Source of the DNA: Bacteroidales bacterium
GTDB lineage: Bacteria; Bacteroidota; Bacteroidia; Bacteroidales; UBA4417
Length of the DNA stretch: 64,000 nt
Reading direction: 5' to 3'
NCBI GenBank assembly: GCA_016707705.1
Contig: JADJHD010000029.1
Coordinates: 23,383 to 87,382 of the forward strand
Shown here piece after piece: positions 1-8,483 of this stretch. Position 1 is the stretch's first letter. The number at the start of each line of letters is the position of its first letter. The notes under the pieces were generated by a model. That model was not told the origin of the DNA and made no database searches. It was given only the letters and a program-made list of their open reading frames with translations. The position numbers were made by a program, and so were the translations under genes.

Positions 1-1644
1 TCCGGTATAGGTTCCCTGAATATTGAACACCAGGTTTCCTGAATAATACCCGGCTGTGAGTCCGTTAAACTGGACAGTTATTGTATCTGTTTCACCCGGA
101 AGCAAGGTACCACCGTAAGTTCCTGCAAATGGGGAGGGCATACCAATTGAGTTGATTACAAGATTGACTGTGCCCGAATTGGTTACCAACAGCTTTTTGG
201 TTGTATGTCCGTTTACATATAATTCATTGAAGGCTAACTGAGTTGTGTTAAGCTGAATAGATGGCACAGGAACAGTAGCATAGATCGATATATCATCCAG
301 ATATACATTCCTGGCGGATGAACTGGTATCAGTTTTGTGCCGGAAGCGGAAGAAGAAATTATTCCCGGCATAGGCTGTCAGGTTATGAGTACGATGTACA
401 TAGGAATTGTTTATTGAAGCTGGCGACAACGTATCAACCTTGATCCAGGTAAGCCCTCCGTTTGTTGTCACCTCGAAATAAGTGGTATCATGCCCTGCAA
501 CTTTGTTTAAATCAGTATTTTGCCAGTAATAGGAGATTTCATGATTAGGGGGAAGCAGCACTTTAGGAGAACGAAGAATAGCTTGGGTAGAATATGTATA
601 CCATGATGATTTGGCACAGAGATTCCCTGAATGCGGATTCACTGTATACTGATACCAGGTAACATCCGGATCAATTACCCATGCACTTACAACTGGATAG
701 GTATTAAACACCAGGGAATCTTCAAATCCTTCGAAGTATGGGAACTGATCAATTACTACTTCCGTCTTGAACTTCCAAACAGGCGATATTTCCTGCTGAC
801 TGCCATTCCGGGCAACAACTTTCCAGTAATGTTTAACGGAATCAGCAAGCAATGCTGGTGGTGTATAGCTGAATACACCTGCGCCGGCTGAAGCATTGTT
901 CACCACCATAGGCAGATTATTCGGATCAGTCCCAAAATACAGGTCATAATTGGTTGTGTTAGCTCCTAATGTCCAGCTGAGTGTTGTCCCAACTGATACA
1001 GTAGTGGCATTGTCTGCCGGGATCGGATTCGTGGGCGTTGCAGGTCCTGCACCGGCATAGTAGAATCTCATATTTGCCAATGAACCGGGGTAAGGATTAA
1101 GGTATCCTGTTTGAGTAGGCGGCGGAAAATTCTGATCATTACCGCAGTTCTTGTTATTGTTTGTTGAAGATGTAGTGCTGTAGAATGCTGGACCATAGCT
1201 TGTGCCCCACCTGTTTTCCCAATGAAATATCAAATTCTGGATTCCGTCGTATGGAATTGGAGTAGATAGAGTAATCTCATTCCAGCCTGAAACGAAAGTA
1301 AGATCTCCCTGAAATGCAAGAGTATAACCGTTGTTGGTAGGATCTTCATAATTGGCTGCCGGAAAAATGCTTGCAGAACTCAATTTGAAATAGATCTTCT
1401 GGTTCGTGACGGTTTTAGGGCCGTTTATGCAATTCAGGCCAATCTTGGTGATACTTTTGGCAGTACCAAGGTCAGACTGACTGTAAATCAAGGAACTCCA
1501 TGAATAATTCCAATAGGAGTAAATGGGCATTGTATTGGAAACAGTGCCAGTTCCAACTTCAATATAATTCTGGGAATTGCCATTAATTCCCGGGACGAGT
1601 CCAATTAGGGTTAGGAGACAAAAGATTTTCAAAAGACTTCTCAT
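1..1644 (-). CDS. Secreted multidomain surface protein, 3' end outside window
   Basis: The frame is open without a stop from an ATG at 1644-1642 down to base 1, so at least 548 residues are present and the C-terminus is missing. It starts with a signal peptide (MRSLLKIFCLLTLIGLVPG) followed by a beta-rich sequence. There is a fibronectin-III-like stretch around residues 195-290 (PIPADNATTVSVGTTLSW, then YWKVVARNGS). A jelly-roll or MAM-like segment follows at about 300-460 (FFEGFEDS-like start as PYFEGFEDS, later RNVYLDDISIYA). Next comes an Ig-like choice-of-anchor segment with LPGETDTITVQF. This pattern is typical of large Bacteroidota adhesins or secreted enzymes that use a C-terminal T9SS signal, which would lie outside the window. 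No catalytic motif was seen. Exact function unknown. Confidence 0.8.
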   Translation of the reverse strand, partial: MRSLLKIFCLLTLIGLVPGINGNSQNYIEVGTGTVSNTMPIYSYWNYSWSSLIYSQSDLGTAKSITKIGLNCINGPKTVTNQKIYFKLSSASIFPAANYEDPTNNGYTLAFQGDLTFVSGWNEITLSTPIPYDGIQNLIFHWENRWGTSYGPAFYSTTSSTNNNKNCGNDQNFPPPTQTGYLNPYPGSLANMRFYYAGAGPATPTNPIPADNATTVSVGTTLSWTLGANTTNYDLYFGTDPNNLPMVVNNASAGAGVFSYTPPALLADSVKHYWKVVARNGSQQEISPVWKFKTEVVIDQFPYFEGFEDSLVFNTYPVVSAWVIDPDVTWYQYTVNPHSGNLCAKSSWYTYSTQAILRSPKVLLPPNHEISYYWQNTDLNKVAGHDTTYFEVTTNGGLTWIKVDTLSPASINNSYVHRTHNLTAYAGNNFFFRFRHKTDTSSSARNVYLDDISIYATVPVPSIQLNTTQLAFNELYVNGHTTKKLLVTNSGTVNLVINSIGMPSPFAGTYGGTLLPGETDTITVQFNGLTAGYYSGNLVFNIQGTYTG

Positions 1645-1831
1645 TGATCGGAAGAAATTAGGTAGTGAATAGGTGCTGATGATTATAGCTCAACTCAAAA
1701 ATCTGTTGCGACAGATAGCGCTCTTGATTTTTGATATACAAACTAACAAACAATTTTGAATTATTTCGGCAGCACAGAGGTTCTGATTCAGGAATCAGAA
1801 CCTGTTCAATCAATAAGCCACTTAGTTTGGA

Positions 1832-3175
1832 ATGCACATACTTTTTCAACAACTCAGTTCAATAATGGATATTTTTGCAGCAGAAATCGCCCGAATGGAA
1901 CAAGCCCTCACTTCACTTTATGCATTGCCTGTGTACCAATGTCTGGTGCTTGCCATAATCTTATTTTATAGTGGCAGACAGTTCAGCAGGCAATCCAGAA
2001 TGATAATGGGAGGCTTCCTGGGACTTCTGTCCATTTATTTCCTTTTTAATTTCCTATACAGATTAAAGGCATTCGAAGCTATTACCAGTTTTTACTTTTT
2101 TATTCTACCGGTAATCCTAAGTTTTTCACCTGTATTTTACATTTACCTTTTATCAATAACTCAAACTAATTTCAGGCTCAAGTCGAGGCATTTACTGCAT
2201 TTTATTCCTGCCGCTACAGTTCTGATTATCAATACCCCATATCTTTTTCTCCCACACGAATTAAAGCTTGAATTCATCAGGTTTGGATACTCAATGATTG
2301 AACTGGACAACAGATTAAAGTATCTTATCTTCATATTTGTGTTTGGGATGTATGGCATTTCGAACATCCAGCTTATAAGCTATCTTCTGGCAAGCATCAG
2401 GGTTTACAGAAAGCACAGGGACTTCATTGCAAATCATTATTCCTATACAGAAAACATTGACCTTTCCTGGACCCGGGCGCTTATTATTGCCTTTATAATT
2501 TTCTTCGTGTTGAATAATCTGCTTTTTATCATCGGATTTAAACAACATATTGCGTCCCTCCTATTTTATACACTTTCGATGCTATCCATTACCTTATTTG
2601 CAGGACTGCAGGCACTAAAACAGAAGGAAATTGAAATCCCTGATAACGAAATAATTGATGTTGAAGCTCCTTCCCGCCTACCGCAGCGAGAGGAGACCCT
2701 TTCCATTCCAGATATAGAGAATGACTATAAACATGCTCTTTCAGAAGATGATACTGAAATGAAAGTTGAAACGATTCAGAAAACAATTGAAAATGAACCA
2801 ATTTTCAACAAGTATTCGAATTCATCACTTTCTGAGGAACAGAAAGCATCGCTGATTAAACAGCTTGAAACATTAATAGAAAATGAAAAGATTTATACCA
2901 TCGACAATCTGAGCATCCATGATGTTGCCCTTCGCCTTGGAACTAACAGCAAGTATATTTCACAGATAATCAATGAGTATTACCAGAAGAATTTCTACAA
3001 CTATATCAACGAGTTCAGGATTGAAGAAGCCAAACGCTTGCTGAAGAAAGAGGATAATAATAAATATTCAATTCTGGGAATAGCAAATATGGTAGGATTC
3101 TCTTCCAAATCAGCCTTCAATTCAGCTTTCAGGAAATTTACAGGAACTACTCCAAGCGAATTCAGGAAATCCTGA
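1832..3175 (+). CDS. Seven-helix membrane protein fused to AraC-type DNA-binding domain
   Basis: This 447-residue protein begins with about seven hydrophobic segments (residues ~30-265) that resemble the 7TM sensor half of membrane-bound AraC regulators. A charged, probably disordered linker follows (~270-335). The C-terminus (~340-445) is an AraC/XylS two-helix-turn-helix domain with LSIHDVALRLGTNSKYISQIIN and a second helix-turn-helix GIANMVGFSSKSAFNSAFRKFTG (first part shown as GIANMVGFSSKS). It probably senses a membrane or external signal and regulates transcription from the membrane. Another in-frame ATG at 1865 (MDIFAAEIARMEQ) is an equally possible start. It stands alone between two leftward genes, so its targets cannot be named. 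Confidence 0.85.
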   Translation: MHILFQQLSSIMDIFAAEIARMEQALTSLYALPVYQCLVLAIILFYSGRQFSRQSRMIMGGFLGLLSIYFLFNFLYRLKAFEAITSFYFFILPVILSFSPVFYIYLLSITQTNFRLKSRHLLHFIPAATVLIINTPYLFLPHELKLEFIRFGYSMIELDNRLKYLIFIFVFGMYGISNIQLISYLLASIRVYRKHRDFIANHYSYTENIDLSWTRALIIAFIIFFVLNNLLFIIGFKQHIASLLFYTLSMLSITLFAGLQALKQKEIEIPDNEIIDVEAPSRLPQREETLSIPDIENDYKHALSEDDTEMKVETIQKTIENEPIFNKYSNSSLSEEQKASLIKQLETLIENEKIYTIDNLSIHDVALRLGTNSKYISQIINEYYQKNFYNYINEFRIEEAKRLLKKEDNNKYSILGIANMVGFSSKSAFNSAFRKFTGTTPSEFRKS

Positions 3176-3204
3176 TTCAGAAATACAGAAGAACAAATAA
3201 AGAT

Positions 3205-4089
3205 TTACAAAGAGTTCTTCAAACGTTTTAATTTATTGATTAACTGCGTTATAGCATCAATTTTTGGTTCAGCGATTGAACCTGAGAATTTCTCGCCTTT
3301 CTTTAGGTACAAATCAGTAAATGTCTTTGAGGTTATCCCCCATTTCATAAGGAAAGTCTTGCGGCCGGTATTCTTCCTTACCCTGCGTGTTGATTTGGAG
3401 CCAAAATGATAAACCAGACTATTCCCTTTACCTTTGAAATACCTTACTCCGGCTTCATACAGTTTGCGGGAAAGGTCCGGGTCAGAGTACATTCCGGGAC
3501 TAAATTCTATACTCAAGCCACCGACTAAATCCCAAAGGTCAATATGCACTACATTGGGAGGCCAGGTGCTTCCATTCCAGTCGGGAATTGAAAGTTGCCT
3601 GTATTCTTTCAGCAGATCTGCTTCCCTGAATGATTCAAGGTCACTGCCAAAGTCCTTGACCACTACGCAGGAGTTTCCGGTATCATTAGGTTCAATCAGG
3701 GTAGCTGAAAGCATAAATGACTTATGTCCAATGCTGTCAATTTCTGATTTCAGCTCAGTATCCCAGTCGGGAAGTAGATACATATCATCGTTGACATAAA
3801 CAACGTAATCTGACTTGATCAATGACCTTGCAATGTTGAGTCCGTAGCAGATACCGATATTGGTTTCTGCATGCACAAAATCGATATCAGGCTGGTTTTT
3901 TAGCCATTCAAGTGTTCCATCCTTTCCTTCATTTGCGATAACGATTATCTGCAGATCAAGTCTGGAGTTCTTTCGTATACTTCCAACACACAGCTTTAGA
4001 TATTCAAGGTTATTCCAGCTTGGAATCAGCAAACTGAAGACATATCTGTCCTTGTTTGTTTGCTGGTATTTGCGGATATCCTGAATCAT
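3205..4089 (-). CDS. Glycosyltransferase family 2
   Basis: This is a 294-residue GT-A fold glycosyltransferase. The N-terminus has the nucleotide-sugar motif SLLIPSWNNLEYLKLCVGSI, and VYVNDDMYLLPDWD carries the DxD-like metal site. The C-terminal part has the acceptor-side pattern GMYSDPDLSRKLYEAG followed by YHFGSKSTRR. Such enzymes add sugars to cell-surface polysaccharide or protein. I chose the ATG at 4089. A longer frame runs up to 4176, but it translates the heptad repeat DNA at 4148-4188 and has no homology-like character. The gene stands apart from other glycan genes, so the substrate is unknown. Confidence 0.85.
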   Translation of the reverse strand: MIQDIRKYQQTNKDRYVFSLLIPSWNNLEYLKLCVGSIRKNSRLDLQIIVIANEGKDGTLEWLKNQPDIDFVHAETNIGICYGLNIARSLIKSDYVVYVNDDMYLLPDWDTELKSEIDSIGHKSFMLSATLIEPNDTGNSCVVVKDFGSDLESFREADLLKEYRQLSIPDWNGSTWPPNVVHIDLWDLVGGLSIEFSPGMYSDPDLSRKLYEAGVRYFKGKGNSLVYHFGSKSTRRVRKNTGRKTFLMKWGITSKTFTDLYLKKGEKFSGSIAEPKIDAITQLINKLKRLKNSL

Positions 4090-4147
4090 GTTAGTTGTTA
4101 GTAGTTTAGTTTTTAGTGTGGTTAATTTTAAATTTACGTGCTTTCGA

Positions 4148-4188
4148 ATGTTCGGGGTTCTAAGTTCGGAGTTCAAGGTTCGAGGGTT
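4148..4188. repeat. Degenerate GTTCGGG-type heptad repeat, copy 1
   Basis: The sequence reads GTTCGGG, GTTCTAA, GTTCGGA, GTTCAAG, GTTCGAG in 7-bp steps after the anchor AATGTTCGGGGTTC. The same anchor and heptads recur at 20557-20600 and, inverted, at 27731-27838. It lies between the starts and ends of two leftward genes and is not coding. Confidence 0.7.
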
Positions 4189-4228
4189 GATTGTGCAAGT
4201 AGCAATGAATAGAACACGGATGACACAA

Positions 4229-4244
4229 TCCGCCAGCTGGCGGA
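4229..4244. repeat. REP-like 16-bp palindrome TCCGCCAGCTGGCGGA
   Basis: This is a perfect palindrome preceded by AGAACACGGATGACACA. Close variants occur at 20665, 20695, 20801 and 38389, always between genes. It resembles a repetitive extragenic palindrome. Confidence 0.7.
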
Positions 4245-4260
4245 CACTTTATCAAATTTT

Positions 4261-4376
4261 CCAGTCTCATTGTCTCCCAGTCTCATTGTCTCGCAGTCTC
4301 CTTGTCTCCCAGTCTCATTGTCTCGCAGTCTCCTTGTCCCCAAGTCTCCTTGTCCCATTGTCCACTCGTCTCCCCA
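4261..4376. repeat. Tandem array of about seven degenerate 16-bp units
   Basis: The unit is close to CCAGTCTCATTGTCTC, alternating with GCAGTCTCCTTGTCTC. The reverse complement of this unit resembles the G-rich array at 5738-5857, so the two arrays face each other around the two genes in between. There are no unique spacers, so it is not a CRISPR array. Confidence 0.75.
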
Positions 4377-4403
4377 AATCAATAAAAAGCTCGTCTACAA
4401 GAA

Positions 4404-4937
4404 TCAGCTTCCTTTCTCACCAACGAACTGATCTTCCTTTTCCTTGAACAGAACGTTGAAGGTAGTAAGACTGCCGTAGCAGCGGGTGATGTATTGCTGC
4501 AATTCAACCTTATCCTCATCGGTAAGTCTGCTGGCATTTACTTTTGCTTCAAGAACCCTGAGACGATCACGGAGCATCACAATCTTGTGGAAGAAAACTT
4601 CAATTGGAATTTCTTTTTCCTTCAATCCCTGTTCTCCGGGAATAAGAATCATCTTACCACCTGTCCAGCGGCCACCCATTGAAACTGTTTCCTGAACATC
4701 GCTGAATTTTCTCAGCACCCGGATCAAACTCTTTTCAATTTTCTCATAGGTAGCAAGATCAGAAGGAGTTTCGACTGATTCAATTACCTCAAGTCCTTCA
4801 TATTCACGAAAAATCTGCCTTACACCACTTTCGATGAAGCAAATCTCATATGCATCTGAACGTAATTGAACAACTACGCCTTTTCCAAACTGAGGGTGCT
4901 TAACCCTTGAGCCAACGCCTAATGAAATATCTGACAT
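4404..4937 (-). CDS. Conserved hypothetical protein with Tudor-like N-terminus
   Basis: This is a 177-residue acidic cytoplasmic protein with no signal peptide. The first 55 residues (GVGSRVKHPQFGKGVVVQL, then IFREYEGLEVIE) resemble the small beta-barrel found at the end of UvrD/PcrA helicases and in CarD-like proteins, which binds nucleic acid or RNA polymerase. The rest is helical, with a conserved-looking GGRWTGGKMILIPGEQGLKEKEIP segment (first part GGRWTGGKMILIPG). The family appears to be Bacteroidota-specific and I do not recognise a function. A -7 promoter box lies at 4960-4967 and the leader is short. Confidence 0.7.
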   Translation of the reverse strand: MSDISLGVGSRVKHPQFGKGVVVQLRSDAYEICFIESGVRQIFREYEGLEVIESVETPSDLATYEKIEKSLIRVLRKFSDVQETVSMGGRWTGGKMILIPGEQGLKEKEIPIEVFFHKIVMLRDRLRVLEAKVNASRLTDEDKVELQQYITRCYGSLTTFNVLFKEKEDQFVGEKGS

Positions 4938-4959
4938 AAGTTAAAATGTTTTATTTCAG

Positions 4960-4967
4960 CAAAAATA
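4960..4967 (-). promoter_or_regulatory. Bacteroidota -7 promoter box
   Basis: The minus strand reads TATTTTTG, an exact match to TAnnTTTG, 23 bp before the ATG of the gene that starts at 4937. Confidence 0.5.
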
Positions 4968-5060
4968 CCATAATACTGTTAAATAAAAGTAATGTATCAA
5001 AGAGGGAAGAACAATTCAGAGAAATGCTTGTTACTGAACTAACCAAATATTGATAAACGT

Positions 5061-5705
5061 ATGAAAATTGCCATATTGGGAACCGGAATGGTAGGAAATG
5101 CCATCGGATCCAAACTCGTTCAGCTGGGCCATGAAGTAAAAATGGGCTCAAGAAGTGCCTCAAACCCAAAAGCATTGGAATGGGTAGCACAAAACGGAGA
5201 TCTTGCCTCCTGCGGAACATTCTTTGATGCTGCTGCCTTTGGAGAAATTCTTTTTAATTGCACTTCCGGACAAGTTTCTTTGGAAGCACTTCAGTTGGCT
5301 GGCAGGGAGAATCTCTCCGGAAAAATCCTTGTAGATCTGGCCAATCCTCTCGACTTTTCAAACGGAATGCCGCCAAGCCTCAGCGTCTGCAATACTGACT
5401 CACTGGGCGAAGTACTTCAGAGACAATTTCCCGATTGCAAGGTGGTAAAAACACTAAACACCCTGAATTGCCAGCTAATGGTAAATCCGGGACTCCTGAA
5501 GGAAGAAACCAATCTATTTATCAGCGGAAATGATAAGGACGCCAAATCGAAGGTTACTGAGATTCTGTATTCCTTCGGATGGAATGAAGTCATTGATTTG
5601 GGAGACATAACCACGGCTCGTGGAACAGAGCAGCTCCTTCCTATCTGGATCAGGCTTATGGGCACTCTTAATACTCCTATGTTCAATTTCAGAATCGTGA
5701 AGTAG
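5061..5705 (+). CDS. NAD(P)-binding oxidoreductase of the F420-dependent NADP reductase family
   Basis: The 214-residue protein opens with a Rossmann fold (KIAILGTGMVGNAIGSKLVQLG), then an NADP-type segment MGSRSASNPKA. It continues with VVKTLNTLNCQLMVNP, a pattern common to the NADPH-dependent F420 reductase-like family that also occurs in bacteria without F420. The C-terminus (LGDITTARGTEQLLPIWIRLMG) is a typical family ending. It probably reduces or oxidises a small molecule with NADP(H); the substrate is not known. It is a single-gene unit, divergent from the gene at 4404-4937. Confidence 0.8.
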   Translation: MKIAILGTGMVGNAIGSKLVQLGHEVKMGSRSASNPKALEWVAQNGDLASCGTFFDAAAFGEILFNCTSGQVSLEALQLAGRENLSGKILVDLANPLDFSNGMPPSLSVCNTDSLGEVLQRQFPDCKVVKTLNTLNCQLMVNPGLLKEETNLFISGNDKDAKSKVTEILYSFGWNEVIDLGDITTARGTEQLLPIWIRLMGTLNTPMFNFRIVK

Positions 5706-5737
5706 ATTGAGTTGGACGAGGGTTCTTAGTAGACGAG

Positions 5738-5857
5738 GTGACAGTGGGACGGGGTGACAATGGGACGGGGGACAGTGGGACGGGGGGACAATGGGACAAG
5801 GAGACGGGGGGACAGTGGGACAAGGAGACCAGGAGACGGGGGGACTTGTAGACAAGG
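5738..5857. repeat. G-rich tandem array of degenerate 16-17-bp units
   Basis: Units are close to GGGACAATGGGACGGG and GGGACAGTGGGACAAGG. Runs of three to six G recur every few bases, so the plus strand could form G-quadruplexes. It lies between two convergent genes and is related, in opposite orientation, to the array at 4261-4376. Confidence 0.75.
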
Positions 5858-5886
5858 TTTTGAGAGGATTGGGATAACGAGTTATT

Positions 5887-5963
5887 TCGGGTTGCGGGTT
5901 GCGGGTTGCGGATTGCGGATTGCGGGTTGTGGGAAAAGATTGCGGGTTTCGGGAAAAGGTTGG
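5887..5963. repeat. GGGTTGC/GGATTGC heptad repeat
   Basis: The motif CGGGTTG, varying to CGGATTG, is repeated about seven times in 7-bp steps and then decays (GGGAAAAGATTGC). It lies in the same convergent gap as the preceding array, before the end of coaE. Confidence 0.7.
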
Positions 5964-5995
5964 AGGATTTTATTTCGATGAGTGATAATTGATAA

Positions 5996-6577
5996 TCAGG
6001 ATAATAGAAGTTTATGAATCTTTAAAACCTGAGGTAGCACCATCGTATCAAGATCATTCAGGATTACAATATCTGAGGCTGCTTCAACCTTGTCTGCAGG
6101 CCATTGGTTCTGCATTCTCCTGATAACATCTTCCCTGCTGATTTGATCGCGAAGCATTACCCTCTCAATGCAGGTTTCGGTGGATGCCTTCACCATAATT
6201 ACCTTATCAAAATATGCATTGAATCCGCTTTCAAAAATTATAGCTGCCTCCTGAATAATATAGGGATGCTCATTTCGAGCAAGACACCAATCCTGAAAAT
6301 GAATCCTTACTTCAGGATGAATAATAGAATTAAGTTGTTCAAGCTTTACCTTGTCATTAAAAACAATGGCTGCCAGGGCTTTTCGGTTAATCCTGCCATC
6401 TTTTGTCATCACCTCCTTACCAAAGAGACTGGCAATCTTCAGGTTCACCTGATCTGAATCCAGTATTTTTTTGGCTTCGATATCAGCATGATAAACGGGA
6501 ACTCCGAGAGCTTCAAAGATTGACGCTACAACTGATTTACCGGAACCGATGCCACCGGTGAGGCCCACTTTTATCAT
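5996..6577 (-). CDS. coaE: Dephospho-CoA kinase
   Basis: CoaE phosphorylates the 3'-hydroxyl of dephospho-CoA with ATP, the last step of coenzyme A synthesis. The 193-residue protein has the P-loop GLTGGIGSGKS at residues 5-15, the family motif VYHADIEAKKIL (substrate-binding Asp in HAD), and the lid region RVMLRDQISREDVIRRM. Length fits the family (about 190-210). It is the last gene of the leftward nusB-to-coaE operon, and its ATG overlaps the stop of the upstream ybbR-like gene by 4 bp, which suggests translational coupling. Confidence 0.95.
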   Translation of the reverse strand: MIKVGLTGGIGSGKSVVASIFEALGVPVYHADIEAKKILDSDQVNLKIASLFGKEVMTKDGRINRKALAAIVFNDKVKLEQLNSIIHPEVRIHFQDWCLARNEHPYIIQEAAIIFESGFNAYFDKVIMVKASTETCIERVMLRDQISREDVIRRMQNQWPADKVEAASDIVILNDLDTMVLPQVLKIHKLLLS

Positions 6578-7584
6578 TTGGCAATGATAATGTATTCAAC
6601 GTGGTCGGGTTTTAACCGAACTGATCGCACAGCTGAGGGTATTTTTGTCAGTCGCACCAGCAGATACTTACTTCCAGCCAGGGCTTCAGGAGTAGCAACC
6701 ACCATTGCGGTAAAGCTTCCTGCCTCAATATCCTTGAACTTGTTTAGGGGAACCATGCAGGTAACCTGAACCTGATCAGGGAATAAGCGAATTGGCAACT
6801 GATTTCCTGTGATTGATACAGGAACATTGTAAACTGCTTCGGTAAATTTCTCAACCTGTAGTTTAATATTCACCGAATCGCTGGAATACCGGATCATATT
6901 GTTCCGCAGTCCCTTTTTCAGAGGCACGGTGATGCTTACGCTGCTGTCGAGGTCATGCAGGTCAACTCGCTGAGTGGTTACAAACCGAATGGTATCGATT
7001 ACGTTCCTGATGCTGGAAACAGTCACGGATTGCGGACTGAACCGGATAGTATCAGATAGCTGGTATTGTCCGGCAAAAGAGTAGGAAATATCCGGCCTTA
7101 CCGGCACCAGTTTCCTGTAAACTTCCGAGAATCGGAACAACAGCGTATCAGGACGAATGGAGGTGATTGACTTGGAGTATTTTAATTGCCGCCCTACCTG
7201 ATCAAGCAGTCGTGAAGCTGGCATAAATGCAGTGTATCCGTCAACTCCCTGCCTGATTCTCAGATCTGATAAATTAATATCAATTGTTTGCTTTTCATGC
7301 ATGAACTGGGCAACCAGCAGCTCAAATCCCTGTGCAGTTACACCAACGGTAATAATACTGTCAGCCTGATTAACCAGAATCAGGTCATTGGGGACATTCG
7401 AGAATGAGATAGCATAGGTGATGTCGGTGGTGTAATCTTTCATCAGTTCGATGAAGAGCCACATAGCACCTGAAATAGCAAGACAAACCAGGAAAATGAA
7501 AATCCTGACACGGATCTTCCTTTTCCCTGGTTTGGGCTTAGCTGTTTCCAGCTGAATTTCGATAGGGCGATCATCTGTATTCAT
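6574..7584 (-). CDS. YbbR-like domain protein
   Basis: This is a 336-residue protein with one N-terminal transmembrane segment (residues ~24-46, VRIFIFLVCLAISGAMWLFI) followed by repeated YbbR-type beta domains, predicted to face the periplasm. YbbR domains occur in CdaR, which controls the diadenylate cyclase CdaA in Firmicutes. In Bacteroidota the gene commonly sits between yajC and coaE, as here, and its role is not established. No cdaA-like gene is adjacent. It overlaps coaE by 4 bp. Confidence 0.85.
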   Translation of the reverse strand: MNTDDRPIEIQLETAKPKPGKRKIRVRIFIFLVCLAISGAMWLFIELMKDYTTDITYAISFSNVPNDLILVNQADSIITVGVTAQGFELLVAQFMHEKQTIDINLSDLRIRQGVDGYTAFMPASRLLDQVGRQLKYSKSITSIRPDTLLFRFSEVYRKLVPVRPDISYSFAGQYQLSDTIRFSPQSVTVSSIRNVIDTIRFVTTQRVDLHDLDSSVSITVPLKKGLRNNMIRYSSDSVNIKLQVEKFTEAVYNVPVSITGNQLPIRLFPDQVQVTCMVPLNKFKDIEAGSFTAMVVATPEALAGSKYLLVRLTKIPSAVRSVRLKPDHVEYIIIAK

Positions 7585-7620
7585 AAGTCACCCTTAGATT
7601 AATTGAGTAAGCTTAAACAA

Positions 7621-7953
7621 TTATTTAGCCGGTTCGCCGGTAAGCTGATCCTGAGAATCAGTAGCAATTGCACTCTTTTCTACCTTAAGGCGATTCTGGC
7701 CTTCAACTTCAATAATGCATGCAGTCTCCATCACTTCAAGGATTTTGCCGTGAATACCACCAATAGTGATGATCTTCTGACCTTTTGAAAGCGATTCGCG
7801 GTATTTTTTCTGTTCCTTCTGGCGCTTCACCTGTGGGCGAATGAAGAAGAAATAGAAAACCACGAACATGGCTACCATAAGGATAAGGAAACTGGTCATA
7901 CTTCCCCCGCCACCGGGAGCTGCAGCTTGCAACAACACATTCAACAGATTCAT
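7621..7953 (-). CDS. yajC: Preprotein translocase subunit YajC
   Basis: YajC is a small single-span subunit that associates with SecDF at the Sec translocon. The 110-residue protein has a Gly/Ala-rich N-terminus, one transmembrane helix (TSFLILMVAMFVVFYFFFIRP), the conserved RPQVKRQKEQKKYRESL basic helix and the GQKIITIGGIHGKILEV beta-strand pair that defines the family. It sits in the nusB-DUF1573-yajC-ybbR-coaE operon, an order common in this phylum. Confidence 0.95.
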   Translation of the reverse strand: MNLLNVLLQAAAPGGGGSMTSFLILMVAMFVVFYFFFIRPQVKRQKEQKKYRESLSKGQKIITIGGIHGKILEVMETACIIEVEGQNRLKVEKSAIATDSQDQLTGEPAK

Positions 7954-7983
7954 AGGATGATTTTTTAGTTATTGGTTTTACTA

Positions 7984-8454
7984 TTAAAGGTCATCAGGCT
8001 CAATTACGTTGGCCTGGATTCTTAATATTGTTGTGGGAGGCTGGGTATTGCTGAAAACGGTAATTGTCTTGTTTTGCAAACCATGCCTGCCTTCACTGTC
8101 GAAACTTACATCAACAGTTGAGCCTTCTCCGGGTTTAATGGGCTGTTTTGGAAAATCGGATACGGTACAACCACATGAGGTTGTAACGCTTGAAATCACA
8201 AGCATTGCCTTACCAGTATTCTTAAACTTGAATGAATAGGTGACTTTCTCACCCGTCTGAAGTTTACCGAAATCATGGTAATCCTTCTCAAAAGTGATTA
8301 ATGGCAACGCATTGGGATCTGGTTTACCTGAAGCTGTATTTGGATTGGAAACCACATCCCCGGGAATATCCTGCCCCCCTGTTCCTGAACTACATGCACT
8401 CAGCATCAGTACAAATACCGAAGCTATGATTGCATGGAGAAATAAACGATTCAT
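7984..8454 (-). CDS. DUF1573 lipoprotein
   Basis: This is a 156-residue predicted lipoprotein. The signal sequence MNRLFLHAIIASVFVLMLSAC ends in the lipobox LSAC, and a DUF1573 beta-sandwich follows (EKDYHDFGKLQTGEKVTYSF, then VTTSCGCTVSDFPKQPIKPG). The domain is an Ig-like fold widespread in Bacteroidota; its function is unknown. I chose the ATG at 8454 rather than the TTG at 8463, because the -7 promoter box at 8472-8479 would place the transcript start only a few bases before the TTG. Confidence 0.85.
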   Translation of the reverse strand: MNRLFLHAIIASVFVLMLSACSSGTGGQDIPGDVVSNPNTASGKPDPNALPLITFEKDYHDFGKLQTGEKVTYSFKFKNTGKAMLVISSVTTSCGCTVSDFPKQPIKPGEGSTVDVSFDSEGRHGLQNKTITVFSNTQPPTTILRIQANVIEPDDL

Positions 8455-8471
8455 TACTCTCAATTTTGATA

Positions 8472-8479
8472 CAAAGGTA
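8472..8479 (-). promoter_or_regulatory. Bacteroidota -7 promoter box
   Basis: The minus strand reads TACCTTTG, an exact TAnnTTTG match, 18 bp before the ATG of the DUF1573 gene. It could give the yajC end of the operon its own transcript. Confidence 0.5.
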
Positions 8480-8483
8480 TAAA

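Noticed and set aside
631..891. Rightward 86-codon open frame inside the first gene
   Set aside because: It lies antisense to a continuous 548-codon leftward frame with a signal peptide and domains, so it is a shadow.
4089..4176. N-terminal extension of the GT2 gene
   Set aside because: It is translated heptad-repeat DNA (4148-4188) and precedes a normal GT2 start.
4261..4376. Possible CRISPR array
   Set aside because: The units are 16 bp, degenerate and contiguous with no unique spacers, and no cas gene is present.
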